From: Affinundibacterium nitidum
GTDB lineage: Bacteria; Pseudomonadota; Gammaproteobacteria; Burkholderiales; Burkholderiaceae_D
Reading direction: 5' to 3'
NCBI RefSeq assembly: GCF_014284155.1
Contig: NZ_JACOFZ010000005.1
Span: forward strand, 62,001-126,000
Length of the DNA stretch: 64,000 nt
The position numbers were made by a program, and so were the translations under genes. The notes beneath the pieces are model-generated. The model saw only the letters and a list, made by a program, of their open reading frames with translations, searched no databases and had not been told where the DNA came from. Positions 55,378-64,000 of this stretch are shown here, one piece after another; position 1 is the first letter of the stretch; each line of letters starts with the position of its first letter.

Positions 55378-56469
55378 TTAGACGTTAAACAAGAAGTTCA
55401 ACACATCGCCATCTTTCACCACGTATTCTTTACCCTCGGCACGCATTTTTCCCGCTTCTTTGGCACCAGCTTCACCCTTGTGAGCGATGTAGTCTTCGAA
55501 AGCAATTGTTTGTGCACGAATAAAGCCGCGCTCAAAATCTGTATGGATCACGCCAGCCGCTTGTGGTGCTGTGTCACCGATATGAATCGTCCAAGCACGT
55601 ACTTCTTTAACACCCGCGGTGAAGTATGTTTGTAAGCCCAAAAGCTTAAATGCAGCGCGAATCAACCGATCAAGACCTGGCTCTTCCATGCCCATATCTG
55701 CCAAGAAGGCAGATTTATCTTCATCTTCGAGGTCGGCGATTTCTGATTCGATCGCTGCACAGATCGCGACGATAGGAGCATTCTGTTTCGCCGCAAATTC
55801 CGTCAATTGATCGAGCAAAGGATTGTTGGTGAAGCCACTATCGGAAACGTTGGCGACATACATCGCTGGTTTCGCTGTAATCAAACACATCGGTTTGATC
55901 AAAGCCATTTCTTCTTTGTCTAAGCCCATGGCGCGAATTGGCGTCGCGTCATTCAAGCCTGGCATAATTTTCTCAAGTAAAGTGACGAGCTTCATCGCAT
56001 CTTTATCGCCTGAACGCGCTTTCTTGTTTTCGCGATGGATTGCTTTTTCGACGGAACCCATATCGGCCAAGCACAATTCGGTTTGGATTACTTCGATGTC
56101 ATCGAGTGGGCTCACTTTGCCAGCCACGTGAATGACGTTGTCATCTTCGAAGCAACGCACTACATTGACGATCGCATCAGTTTCACGGATGTGTGCCAAA
56201 AATTGATTACCTAAGCCCTCACCCTTGGAAGCACCTGCAACCAAACCTGCAATGTCGACGAACTCAACAATCGCATTCTGAATGCGCTCAGGTTTGACGA
56301 TTTCAGATAACTGTTTCAAACGTGGGTCTGGGACCTCGACGACGCCGACGTTCGGTTCAATCGTACAGAACGGATAGTTTTCTGCAGGGATGCCAGCCTT
56401 AGTTAAGGCGTTGAACAGAGTTGATTTGCCGACGTTAGGGAGGCCGACGATGCCGCATTGAAGACTCAT
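55378..56469 (-). CDS. ychF: Redox-regulated ATPase YchF (Obg-like)
   Basis: 363 residues from the ATG at 56469, the usual start of the family ([17 protein letters not shown]). P-loop in [18 protein letters not shown], switch regions [15 protein letters not shown] and [16 protein letters not shown], and a C-terminal TGS domain ending [13 protein letters not shown]. It binds ribosomes and prefers ATP over GTP. Single gene, upstream of the terminator at 55328. Confidence 0.96.
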   Translation of the reverse strand: MSLQCGIVGLPNVGKSTLFNALTKAGIPAENYPFCTIEPNVGVVEVPDPRLKQLSEIVKPERIQNAIVEFVDIAGLVAGASKGEGLGNQFLAHIRETDAIVNVVRCFEDDNVIHVAGKVSPLDDIEVIQTELCLADMGSVEKAIHRENKKARSGDKDAMKLVTLLEKIMPGLNDATPIRAMGLDKEEMALIKPMCLITAKPAMYVANVSDSGFTNNPLLDQLTEFAAKQNAPIVAICAAIESEIADLEDEDKSAFLADMGMEEPGLDRLIRAAFKLLGLQTYFTAGVKEVRAWTIHIGDTAPQAAGVIHTDFERGFIRAQTIAFEDYIAHKGEAGAKEAGKMRAEGKEYVVKDGDVLNFLFNV

Positions 56470-56597
56470 GATGTGCTTTGCTTTAAAAGTGTTGAGCAAG
56501 CCGCAAAGGAGTCGACTTGCTCAAACGGAAATATTTGGGGAATTAATCCGCTATTTTACACTATGTGTATTTCAGCCAAAAACTAAACCTCAGATGG

Positions 56598-57986
56598 CTA
56601 TGCGTTCTGCGATTTGAAATGATAGGCAATACGCGTACTAGAAAGGCGCTGAAGGAAGATGCATAGGAAAAATGCCGCTACGGTTAAGCCAAGGACTAAA
56701 CCTATCCAAAATCCGCTGGCTTCCATCGGTTTCTCGGGATGCCAAGGCATCCATTCGGGCGCAAGACCGAGAGCGCAGCCGACAGGCAAAGCGACACCGT
56801 AGAACGCAAGAATATGGATCATCATCGGCACTCTGGTCACTTTGTAGCCACGCAGAGCGCAAGAGAGTGTGACCTGTGCTGCATCTGATAATTGAAAAAT
56901 GGCGGCAAGCAAGAGCAGGCTAGCGGCGACTTCTTGTACGGCAGGGTCAGAGGTGTAGGCGGCAGCCACTTGGTAGCGCAGCAGGGTCATGAAGGTTGCA
57001 GAGAAGACAGCAATGACCAGTGATACACCAACGCCCACCCACGATACAAAGCGGGCGTGGACAACGTCGCCTTCGCCCAAGGTTTGACTGACTCGCGTGG
57101 TCAAGGCAATACCTAGACTCATCGGTACCATGAAAATCAATGAGGAGAAATTGAGTGCGATTTGATTGGCCGAAATGGCGACTACACCAAATCGAGCAAC
57201 CAAGAGGCCTACCGCGCAAAATGCCGAGACTTCAGCAAAATAAGTCACACCGATTGGCAAACCTATTTTGAGCATGGAGCGGATTTCGCTCCATTTTGGC
57301 CCTTCGCGGTGAGTGAACGGAAAGGTTTGTTGGTACACCGGTGCGTGATGTGTCCACCACAGCATCGAACCTAACATCAACCACATTCCTATACCTGTCG
57401 CCCAGGCGCATCCCGTCGAGCCGAGTTGCGGCAAACCGAATTTGCCATAGATAAACAACCAGTTCACGATGATGTTAAACAGTAAGCCAATGATCGCAAT
57501 CACCATCACCGGCTTGGTTTGGTTGAGACTGGTCGTGTAACTATATAGCGCGCGATACATCGCGAACGCTGGCATCCCTATGCTGATGACATGAACAAAT
57601 TCACTCGCCTTCGCTTGGACGACAGGTTCGAGCTGTAGATAGTTGAAAACGAAAGTGGAAAGGTTTAACAAGAGGCAGGCAATGAGACCCACTCCGAAAG
57701 CCATCCACATCGATTGGCGCATGATGTGGGGAATTTTATCGAATGCAGATGCACCGACTTCATGCGCAACGACCGCATTAATAGCAATCATAATGCCCAT
57801 GACAGTGACCAAAATAATCGACCACAAAGACGCACCCAATGCAACAGCGGCTAGATCTTGCGAGCTTAAATGGCCAGTCATCGCGACGTCCGCAACTGAC
57901 ATGCCAACTGTGGCAAGTTGGCCTATCAATACGGGCCAGGCAATGTGCCACAACTTGGCAACTTCATTCAGGATTTTGGTCTTCAT
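56598..57986 (-). CDS. MATE family efflux transporter
   Basis: 462 residues from the ATG at 57986 (MKTKILNEVAKLWHIAWPV); an ATG at 58022 with an AGGTA SD adds 12 basic residues. Twelve TM helices. Family motifs: MSVADVAMTGHLSSQDLAAVALG near residue 30 and ISANQIALNFSSLIFMVPMSLG near 260. Likely a cation-coupled multidrug exporter of the NorM type; the substrate is unknown. Confidence 0.92.
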   Translation of the reverse strand: MKTKILNEVAKLWHIAWPVLIGQLATVGMSVADVAMTGHLSSQDLAAVALGASLWSIILVTVMGIMIAINAVVAHEVGASAFDKIPHIMRQSMWMAFGVGLIACLLLNLSTFVFNYLQLEPVVQAKASEFVHVISIGMPAFAMYRALYSYTTSLNQTKPVMVIAIIGLLFNIIVNWLFIYGKFGLPQLGSTGCAWATGIGMWLMLGSMLWWTHHAPVYQQTFPFTHREGPKWSEIRSMLKIGLPIGVTYFAEVSAFCAVGLLVARFGVVAISANQIALNFSSLIFMVPMSLGIALTTRVSQTLGEGDVVHARFVSWVGVGVSLVIAVFSATFMTLLRYQVAAAYTSDPAVQEVAASLLLLAAIFQLSDAAQVTLSCALRGYKVTRVPMMIHILAFYGVALPVGCALGLAPEWMPWHPEKPMEASGFWIGLVLGLTVAAFFLCIFLQRLSSTRIAYHFKSQNA

Positions 57987-58191
57987 TGGTGTACGGCATT
58001 TTCTATTTTTACTGCGAGGCATCTTACCTGAACTACTGTTGAAGGTGGTTGTTAACTCGTGACGATTGATGTTGAAAATACTTGACTTGGCTTAATTTTG
58101 GTTCTGATATCATAAGCGCCAGCCTGAAGCGTGCAAGTAAGGCGATCAACATCTGCTGAAGCATTTCTCGCAAAAAATAATTGGAAATAAT

Positions 58192-58656
58192 ATGAATGAA
58201 GTGAAATATCAAAGCCGTCAATGGTTGAAGTTGCTATGGGTGTTTTTGCCGGTGCTAACTTTAGGAATGGTGTTGTTCGATATGCGAGGACAAGATCTCG
58301 CTTTATTGCCGAGAGCAATCGCCGTGTTGATGGTCGTGAACTTGCTCATTCTTTCGATGTTTGGCCATCTCCAAATTCGTTTAGATCGAGATCGTTTGCA
58401 GTGGCAATTTGGATTCTTGGGATGGCCGAAATGGGAACTGAAGGTAAATGACATACGCCACGTTGAAGTCTGTGAGACCCAATGGTTTGAAGGCAAAGGC
58501 ATACGTTTTACGAGAGAGGGCATGCTGTATAACGCGGCTGGTCGCGGAGCGGTACGCATCACTAAGAGTGATGGCACACGCTTGCGCCTAGGTTCAGCGG
58601 AGCCGGAAATACTATGCCAACAAATAAAAGCAGCAATGGCTCAGCGTATTCTCTGA
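58192..58656 (+). CDS. Small membrane protein with a PH-like C-terminal part
   Basis: 154 residues. Two TM helices (LKLLWVFLPVLTLGMVLF and ALLPRAIAVLMVVNLLILSMFG), then a soluble domain of about 95 residues with RLDRDRLQWQFGFLGWPKWELKV and IRHVEVCETQW, a pattern like bacterial PH domains. Function unknown. A weak hairpin with T-run lies about 145 nt downstream. Confidence 0.65.
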   Translation: MNEVKYQSRQWLKLLWVFLPVLTLGMVLFDMRGQDLALLPRAIAVLMVVNLLILSMFGHLQIRLDRDRLQWQFGFLGWPKWELKVNDIRHVEVCETQWFEGKGIRFTREGMLYNAAGRGAVRITKSDGTRLRLGSAEPEILCQQIKAAMAQRIL

Positions 58657-58990
58657 CTGACACAGGCTTGCTTGGCTTTGGTAAGTTGTTGAAGTCAGTT
58701 TGAAGTGGTGCTTTACACAAAATTATCAAAAAGATCATTAAATGTAAAATTCTTTTCAAAATTTGTATGAAAAGCCCATTTTTGGATATCTTTTATGTAA
58801 TAAAGCCGATTATTTATCGGTTTTGTTGCATATAGTTATTTAAGTTTTCCCTTGTTTCTTGTAACATCGCGCCCTGGTTTTGGAAGTATGTGGTAATACC
58901 ACTTGCTTTCATCCCATTCCCGAGCATACGGGATTTAAACAAAACATAACTATGTTCCTTAGTTTATCCACATAGTACACAGGAAATCAT
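58657..58990 (+). other. Intergenic region before the TonB-dependent receptor gene
   Basis: About 334 bp without a supported gene. A terminator-like hairpin lies at 58802-58825 (AAGCCGAT and ATCGGTTT with T-run), suited to the upstream small membrane gene. The receptor's promoter must lie after it, but I found no convincing -35/-10 pair. The last bases hold an AGGAAA SD. Confidence 0.4.
58802..58825 (+). terminator. Probable terminator hairpin
   Basis: AAGCCGAT pairs with ATCGGTTT (one G-T pair) around a TATTT loop, followed by T-rich sequence. Downstream of the gene at 58192. Confidence 0.55.
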
Positions 58991-61783
58991 ATGAAACTTA
59001 AACAAATCACCCAGTCCCTGCTGGCAGTTGGTGTGGTGTCTTCGGCTTTCGTCGTAGCGCCAACACATGCACAGGAACAACAAAAAGTTCAACGCGTTGA
59101 GATTACAGGTTCCAGTATCAAACGTAGTGATTACGAAGCTGCTGGTTCTGTTCAAACTTTGACACGCGAAGATATCGAACGTTCAGGCGCAAATACAGCG
59201 TTGGGCGTTATTAACGACTCCGTTTCTGTTAATCAGGCGTCAAGCTCAGCGACAGCAAGTTCTGGTAGTTTCGCAACAGGTTCTTCCAGCGTAAGTATGC
59301 GTGGTTTGGGTAAAGTTTCGACATTGGTCTTGGTCAATGGTCGTCGCATCGCCCCTTATGGCCTGTCTGATAATGCACAAGAGAGCTTCACAAACTTAGA
59401 CGCGATTGCAGCTGATGCGATTGAGCGTATCGAAATTTTGCGTGATGGCGCGTCCGCGATCTACGGTTCCGATGCGATTGCTGGTGTAATCAACATCATC
59501 TTGCGTAAAAACTACAAAGGCGCAGAAGTAAAAGTAGGCTATCGCCAAGCCGAGGATTTTCAAGACAACCGTAGCCGTAACGTCTCCGCGATCTATGGTT
59601 TCGGCGATGTGGAAAAAAATGGTTTCAACACCTATTTGACAATCGAAGGCTATAAGCGTGATGGTTATACAACTGGTGATTTGCAAAACAAATACCCAGA
59701 GTGGCACCGTCAAACACCAGGTCGCTCGACTTGGGATGCGAAAAGCACATTCTCCCCAACAGGTAACTACTTCCTGAGCAGTACGAATATTGTTGCTGCG
59801 CCAGGCTGCCCAACGGGAAGCATCGATCCAGTCGACAAACAATGTAAGTTTGACGTTTTGGGTTACGCTGGCCAAACAACAAATAACGAACGTTATGCTT
59901 TGGCGAGCAATACGAACTTCAAAATTGGCAAAGACATCAATGCGAATTTTGAATTGACTTACGCTAATGCCTACAACTCCTATATCGTTGCACCGTTCAG
60001 TAGCAATAACGGCGGTACGACAACAGCAACAAGTGTTTGGTATAACGTTTATGGCGGCAAAATGGTTGGTCCATTTAGCTATCCAAAACTGCCAGTTGGT
60101 CACCCAAATAATCCATACGCTGTGCCAGTCGAATACCGCGCGCGTTTGATGGATACAGGCAATGGCTTCAACTTCAACAAAACCAATTCTGAACAGTATC
60201 GTGCGATGTTGGCTTTGGATGGCACAATCGGTACATTCGATTGGAAATCTGCAGTTGGCTATATGGACTCCACAGCAGACAAAGCAACACGTGCTGTAAG
60301 CGCAAAAGGTTACACTGATGCGATCGTGAACAAAACTTACAAGTTCGGTCAACAAAATGATCGCGCTTTGTTAGAAACAATGTTCCCAGTGCGTACAACA
60401 AATGGTCAATCGACTATCGTGTTTGCTGATGCTGTCTTCACAGGTGAAGTAATGCAATTGCCAGCTGGCCCATTGTCAGTGGCGTTTGGTACAGATTTGC
60501 GTCGTGAATCTTATCAAATGAAGAGCTCTGATAACGTTTTGAACGGTGAGTTGGTTGGTATTTTCGGTTTGCAAGTAAAAGATACACGTAACCAAGCAGC
60601 GATCTTCGGCGAAGCGACTATTCCAGTCATCAAAAAAGTTGAAATGAGCGCGGCATTGCGTGCAGATAAATCTGACGGCTTTGATGCTCACGTTTCTCCA
60701 AAATTGGGCTTGAGCTATCGTCCAATGGACGGTTTGTTGTTCCGCGGTACAGCAGCCGGTGGTTTCCGTGCACCAAACATCGTTGAATCTGGTAATGGTT
60801 TGGGTCGTAGTTCTGTAGCGACAGGTGTTAACGATTTGCGTCGTTGCCCGATCGCGAATGAATTGAACGCTTTGGTTCAAAATGCACCAAATGCAACAAC
60901 GACAGATAAGACTTTGGCGAATACTTATCGTGGTAATGATTGTGTAGCTGGCTTGCCAAGTTTCGTAGCATCTAATCCAAACTTGAAACCAGAAACTTCA
61001 CGTTCTTACACCTTAGGCTTTGTGTTTGCACCAAACAAGCAATGGTCTTTCGCAATGGACTACTTCAACATCGAACGTAAAGATGAAATTGGTTCACGCT
61101 CTGTTATCGATATCTTGAAGGGTGAAGCAACATTGCCTGCGGGTCAATTGATTCGCGTGGATAACACAGTAACTGACAACGAATTCTTGGCGTTGGTGAA
61201 GAAATACGCTCCAAATACGACAATCAATTTCCAAAATATCGGCAAATTGGGCTTGGTGTATAACCCATACGTAAACACAAGTAAAACACGTGCTTCTGGT
61301 TTTGATTTCGATATCACGACAACACAGAAGATCGCGAATGTTGGTACTTTGAGTGTGAAGTTGGATGGTAACTACAACTGGAATTACCAACAATTCAGTC
61401 AAGCTGACAACAAGTGGGGTCCGAACCAAACTGGTACGTATGACTTCGGTGGACAAATGGAAATGAAACTGTCTGCTGGTTTGAAAACGGGTGTTTGGAA
61501 CAACGCAGTGGTTGTTAGTTACAACAGCGGTTACAGCACAAACAGTATCGCTTTTCCAACATACTGCGTAACACAAAAAGTAGCAGCAGAAAATATGGCA
61601 ACATGTGGCCGTGTTGATGCGTCTACCGTTGTTAACTACAGCTTGACATACTCTGGTATCAAAAATACTAAGATCAATATGTACGTTGGTAACCTGTTCG
61701 CTGCTGAAAATCCAATGGATTGGCGCGGTGGTTGGTCTCCAAACTTCCGTACATACTACTTGAACGCTTCATACAAGTTCTAA
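58991..61783 (+). CDS. TonB-dependent outer membrane receptor
   Basis: 930 residues. Signal peptide ending APTHAQ near residue 28, a TonB-box-like start (VQRVEITGSSIKR), a plug domain (SVQTLTREDIERSG, SVSMRGLGKVSTLVLVNGRRIAPYG, IEILRDGASAIYGSDAIAGVINIIL), then a large beta-barrel ending with the aromatic YLNASYKF. It imports an unknown substrate across the outer membrane using TonB energy. No transport or regulator gene is adjacent to suggest the ligand. Heavy use of ACA, GGT and CGT codons suggests high expression. Confidence 0.95.
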   Translation: MKLKQITQSLLAVGVVSSAFVVAPTHAQEQQKVQRVEITGSSIKRSDYEAAGSVQTLTREDIERSGANTALGVINDSVSVNQASSSATASSGSFATGSSSVSMRGLGKVSTLVLVNGRRIAPYGLSDNAQESFTNLDAIAADAIERIEILRDGASAIYGSDAIAGVINIILRKNYKGAEVKVGYRQAEDFQDNRSRNVSAIYGFGDVEKNGFNTYLTIEGYKRDGYTTGDLQNKYPEWHRQTPGRSTWDAKSTFSPTGNYFLSSTNIVAAPGCPTGSIDPVDKQCKFDVLGYAGQTTNNERYALASNTNFKIGKDINANFELTYANAYNSYIVAPFSSNNGGTTTATSVWYNVYGGKMVGPFSYPKLPVGHPNNPYAVPVEYRARLMDTGNGFNFNKTNSEQYRAMLALDGTIGTFDWKSAVGYMDSTADKATRAVSAKGYTDAIVNKTYKFGQQNDRALLETMFPVRTTNGQSTIVFADAVFTGEVMQLPAGPLSVAFGTDLRRESYQMKSSDNVLNGELVGIFGLQVKDTRNQAAIFGEATIPVIKKVEMSAALRADKSDGFDAHVSPKLGLSYRPMDGLLFRGTAAGGFRAPNIVESGNGLGRSSVATGVNDLRRCPIANELNALVQNAPNATTTDKTLANTYRGNDCVAGLPSFVASNPNLKPETSRSYTLGFVFAPNKQWSFAMDYFNIERKDEIGSRSVIDILKGEATLPAGQLIRVDNTVTDNEFLALVKKYAPNTTINFQNIGKLGLVYNPYVNTSKTRASGFDFDITTTQKIANVGTLSVKLDGNYNWNYQQFSQADNKWGPNQTGTYDFGGQMEMKLSAGLKTGVWNNAVVVSYNSGYSTNSIAFPTYCVTQKVAAENMATCGRVDASTVVNYSLTYSGIKNTKINMYVGNLFAAENPMDWRGGWSPNFRTYYLNASYKF

Positions 61784-61802
61784 TGTAGGGATTGGGGTGT
61801 TT

Positions 61803-61821
61803 GAACGGGCTTCGCCCGTTC
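61803..61821 (+). terminator. Hairpin downstream of the receptor gene
   Basis: GAACGGGC and GCCCGTTC form a perfect 8-bp stem with a TTC loop. It lies just ahead of the terminator at 61825-61858, as a doubled hairpin. Confidence 0.65.
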
Positions 61822-61824
61822 AAC

Positions 61825-61858
61825 AAAAAAGCCAGACAATTTTTTGTCTGGCTTTTTT
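61825..61858. terminator. Bidirectional rho-independent terminator
   Basis: AAAAAAGCCAGACAA and TTGTCTGGCTTTTTT form a perfect 15-bp stem with a 4-nt loop, between the receptor gene (plus) and pth (minus). Confidence 0.93.
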
Positions 61859-61897
61859 ATTTGTCGCAGCAAAAATCTCTGCCCTTAATTTTTTAGA

Positions 61898-62473
61898 TTA
61901 CTTGGCAGTGTGCAACTGCGTCATCGCTTCAGCAAATTGACCTTGTACTAGTTTCGGGATCACTTCTAAGCCGCGAGCAATTGATTCATCGATTAGCGGT
62001 TGTTCTTCTTTGCGCGGACGATGTAGAACGAAATCAGCCACGCCTTGTTGCAGATTGAGCGTACGCGGATGACCAATACCGATGCGCATGCGCCAATAGT
62101 CTTGCGTGCCCAATGCGGCGGTGATGTCCTTCAAGCCATTGTGCCCACCGCTAGATCCACCTTTTTTGAGTTTGGCTAAACCTGGAGCAATATCTAACTC
62201 ATCGTGCACCACCAAAACTTGCTCGGGTGTGATCTTGTAAAAGCGACAGATTGCTCCAACCGATTGTCCAGAGCGATTCATGAAGGTTTGCGGTTGCAGT
62301 AGCCAAACTTCTTCGCCCGCAATGCGGGTTTTGGCGACGAGCGCATTAAAGTTTTTATCGCGTTGTAGACCCATGGTCGCTAACTGATCGACCAGCCAGA
62401 AGCCAGCGTTGTGGCGGGTTTGCTCATATTCAGCCCCAGGATTGCCGAGGCCAACGATTAATCGGATGCTCAT
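61898..62473 (-). CDS. pth: Peptidyl-tRNA hydrolase
   Basis: 191 residues. Frees tRNA from peptidyl-tRNA dropped off the ribosome. Motifs: [24 protein letters not shown] with the catalytic His, [15 protein letters not shown] and [27 protein letters not shown]. Full length. No ribosomal L25 gene (rplY/ctc) is seen on this side. Confidence 0.96.
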   Translation of the reverse strand: MSIRLIVGLGNPGAEYEQTRHNAGFWLVDQLATMGLQRDKNFNALVAKTRIAGEEVWLLQPQTFMNRSGQSVGAICRFYKITPEQVLVVHDELDIAPGLAKLKKGGSSGGHNGLKDITAALGTQDYWRMRIGIGHPRTLNLQQGVADFVLHRPRKEEQPLIDESIARGLEVIPKLVQGQFAEAMTQLHTAK

Positions 62474-62560
62474 ACTATTTTTATGTTGGAGGCTTGCGAG
62501 GCAGCATTCATTGCAATTGAACGAATGCCGCTTCGCAAGCGTGTGCTCTATGTTTTCGTA

Positions 62561-64000
62561 TTACTTTTTCTTCAGCAAAGGCAGCAGGTAGTGACCAGTC
62601 ACGCTCGCTTCATTGGCCGCCACTTGTTCCGGTGTACCGCTCGCAATAATTCTACCGCCGCCGGCGCCGCCTTCAGGGCCCATATCGACTATCCAGTCGG
62701 CTGTTTTGATGACGTCCAGATTATGTTCGATGATGACAACAGTATTGCCTTGATCACGCAAACGATGAATCACTTTCAGTAGTAAGGCGATATCGTGGAA
62801 ATGCAAGCCCGTGGTCGGTTCGTCGAGAATGTACAAGGTACGACCAGTGTCGCGTTTTGATAATTCCAAAGATAATTTCACCCGTTGCGCTTCGCCACCT
62901 GACAATGTGGTCGCGCTCTGGCCAAGTCGAATATAGCCGAGACCCACGTCGAGCAGGGTTTGCAATTTACGCGCGATCAATGGAACAGGTTTGAAGAATT
63001 CGTGCGCATCTTCCACCGTCATTTCCAAAATTTCGTGGATGTTCTTGCCCTTGTATTGGACTTCCAAAGTTTCGCGGTTGTAGCGTTTACCATGGCATAC
63101 ATCGCAAGGTACATACACGTCTGGCAAGAAGTGCATTTCGACCTTGATGACGCCATCGCCTTGACAAGCCTCACAACGTCCACCTTTGACGTTAAACGAG
63201 AAACGACCTGCGCTATAGCCACGTTCTTTGGCCACCGGTACTGTCGCGAACAAATCGCGAATCGGTGTGAACAAGCCTGTGTAAGTAGCTGGGTTGGAGC
63301 GTGGTGTGCGGCCAATCGGCGCTTGGTCGACTGAGATTACTTTGTCGAAATGCTCTAAGCCGCTAATGCTTTCAAATGCGGCAGGCTCGGTTTGTGAACC
63401 ATACAAGTGGCGTGCTGCGGCCAGATACAAAGTGTCATTCACGAGAGTTGATTTTCCCGAACCTGAAACGCCTGAAACGCAAGTCAACAAACCGACTGGC
63501 AATTTCAAAGTCACTTTTTTCAAGTTATTGCCAGATGCACCCGCAATCACAAACTGTTTGTCAGGATTAAACGGTGTACGTGTTTTTGGTACAGCAATTT
63601 CTAAAGCGCCAGACAAGTACTGGGCCGTCAACGAGCGCTTACTTTGCATGATGTCATCGAGCGTGCCTTGTGCGATGACTTCGCCACCATGCACACCAGC
63701 ACCCAAACCCATGTCGACGATAAAGTCGGCACAGCGGATCGCATCTTCATCATGTTCAACCACTAAGACGCTGTTACCGATATCGCGCAAATGTTTCAGT
63801 GTGCCAATGAGTCGATCGTTGTCGCGTTGATGCAAGCCGATCGACGGTTCGTCGAGCACATACATGACGCCAGTCAAACCAGAACCAATTTGGGAAGCCA
63901 AACGAATACGTTGCGCTTCGCCGCCAGATAAAGTATCTGCGCTGCGATCGAGCGATAAATAATCGAGACCGACATTATTTAAGAAAGTAAGACGTGAGCT
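62561..64000 (-). CDS. uvrA: Excinuclease ABC subunit A (5' part outside window)
   Basis: The C-terminal 479 residues are visible; the frame runs open to base 64000, so the N-terminal half is outside. DNA damage recognition ATPase of nucleotide excision repair. Visible: the first-domain signature [14 protein letters not shown] and [16 protein letters not shown], the second Walker [17 protein letters not shown], the zinc finger [19 protein letters not shown]...CDVC, the second [11 protein letters not shown] and [11 protein letters not shown]. Another possible product is excluded by this pattern. Ends 87 nt before the pth start. Confidence 0.97.
   Translation of the reverse strand, partial: SSRLTFLNNVGLDYLSLDRSADTLSGGEAQRIRLASQIGSGLTGVMYVLDEPSIGLHQRDNDRLIGTLKHLRDIGNSVLVVEHDEDAIRCADFIVDMGLGAGVHGGEVIAQGTLDDIMQSKRSLTAQYLSGALEIAVPKTRTPFNPDKQFVIAGASGNNLKKVTLKLPVGLLTCVSGVSGSGKSTLVNDTLYLAAARHLYGSQTEPAAFESISGLEHFDKVISVDQAPIGRTPRSNPATYTGLFTPIRDLFATVPVAKERGYSAGRFSFNVKGGRCEACQGDGVIKVEMHFLPDVYVPCDVCHGKRYNRETLEVQYKGKNIHEILEMTVEDAHEFFKPVPLIARKLQTLLDVGLGYIRLGQSATTLSGGEAQRVKLSLELSKRDTGRTLYILDEPTTGLHFHDIALLLKVIHRLRDQGNTVVIIEHNLDVIKTADWIVDMGPEGGAGGGRIIASGTPEQVAANEASVTGHYLLPLLKKK

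Overview
The window looks like a chromosomal segment of a betaproteobacterium of the order Burkholderiales, most likely Oxalobacteraceae (Undibacterium / Herminiimonas / Janthinobacterium type). This is inferred from gene order (an aa3 cytochrome oxidase and heme A assembly operon next to rpoH-ftsX-ftsE-ftsY-rsmD-coaD-yfhL), from the PhaM-type polyhydroxybutyrate granule protein, from the moderate base composition and from protein style; no database search was possible. I see no insertion sequence, prophage, tRNA, rRNA or CRISPR array.

Layout. 1-5.6 kb: 3' part of biotin synthase, then a leucine-degradation segment (biotin-carrying subunit of methylcrotonyl-CoA carboxylase, HMG-CoA lyase) with a GhrA-like reductase and two small unknown genes between them. 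5.6-7.7 kb: a membrane acyltransferase and an AIM24/TIGR00266 protein with an attenuator-like hairpin in its leader. 7.7-13.5 kb: a divergent pair of surface genes, an autotransporter with seven Ig-like repeats and a lipoprotein protease joining DUF4214, PDZ and peptidase S41 domains. 13.5-24 kb: gshA, a YegD-type Hsp70, a receiver-DUF3369-GGDEF-EAL protein, queC with two tandem DUF3108 genes, PhaM, an exported glutathione peroxidase and hldC/rfaE2.

24-36 kb: signalling. A nine-gene chemotaxis-type operon on the minus strand (membrane-anchored MCP, CheY, STAS, CheA, large MCP, CheW, CheR, CheD, CheB) resembles the Pseudomonas Che2 / Vibrio cluster III (F7-like) systems. Its main receptor has an NIT-like periplasmic domain, tandem Aer2-like PAS domains, several HAMPs and a C-terminal pentapeptide that may dock CheR/CheB/CheD. 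CheA carries a duplicated MshEN-like motif. A convergent Hpt plus degenerate-receiver protein and a divergent CheY-like regulator flank the operon. I think this is the most interesting system in the window.

36-48.5 kb: trmL, comF and bioC, then the cytochrome c oxidase region: coxB (with fused cytochrome c domain), coxA, a 37-residue small assembly protein, cox11/ctaG, a DUF2970 gene, coxC, a DUF2909 gene, surf1, an SCO-like thioredoxin-fold protein, ctaA, ctaB and a lipoprotein SCO. 48-53 kb: rpoH (with a perfect CIRCE operator at its promoter), ftsX, ftsE, ftsY, rsmD, coaD and a ferredoxin. 53-64 kb: a DUF484/GAF-like diguanylate cyclase, an unknown exported protein, ychF, a MATE transporter, a small membrane protein, a TonB-dependent receptor, pth and the 3' part of uvrA.
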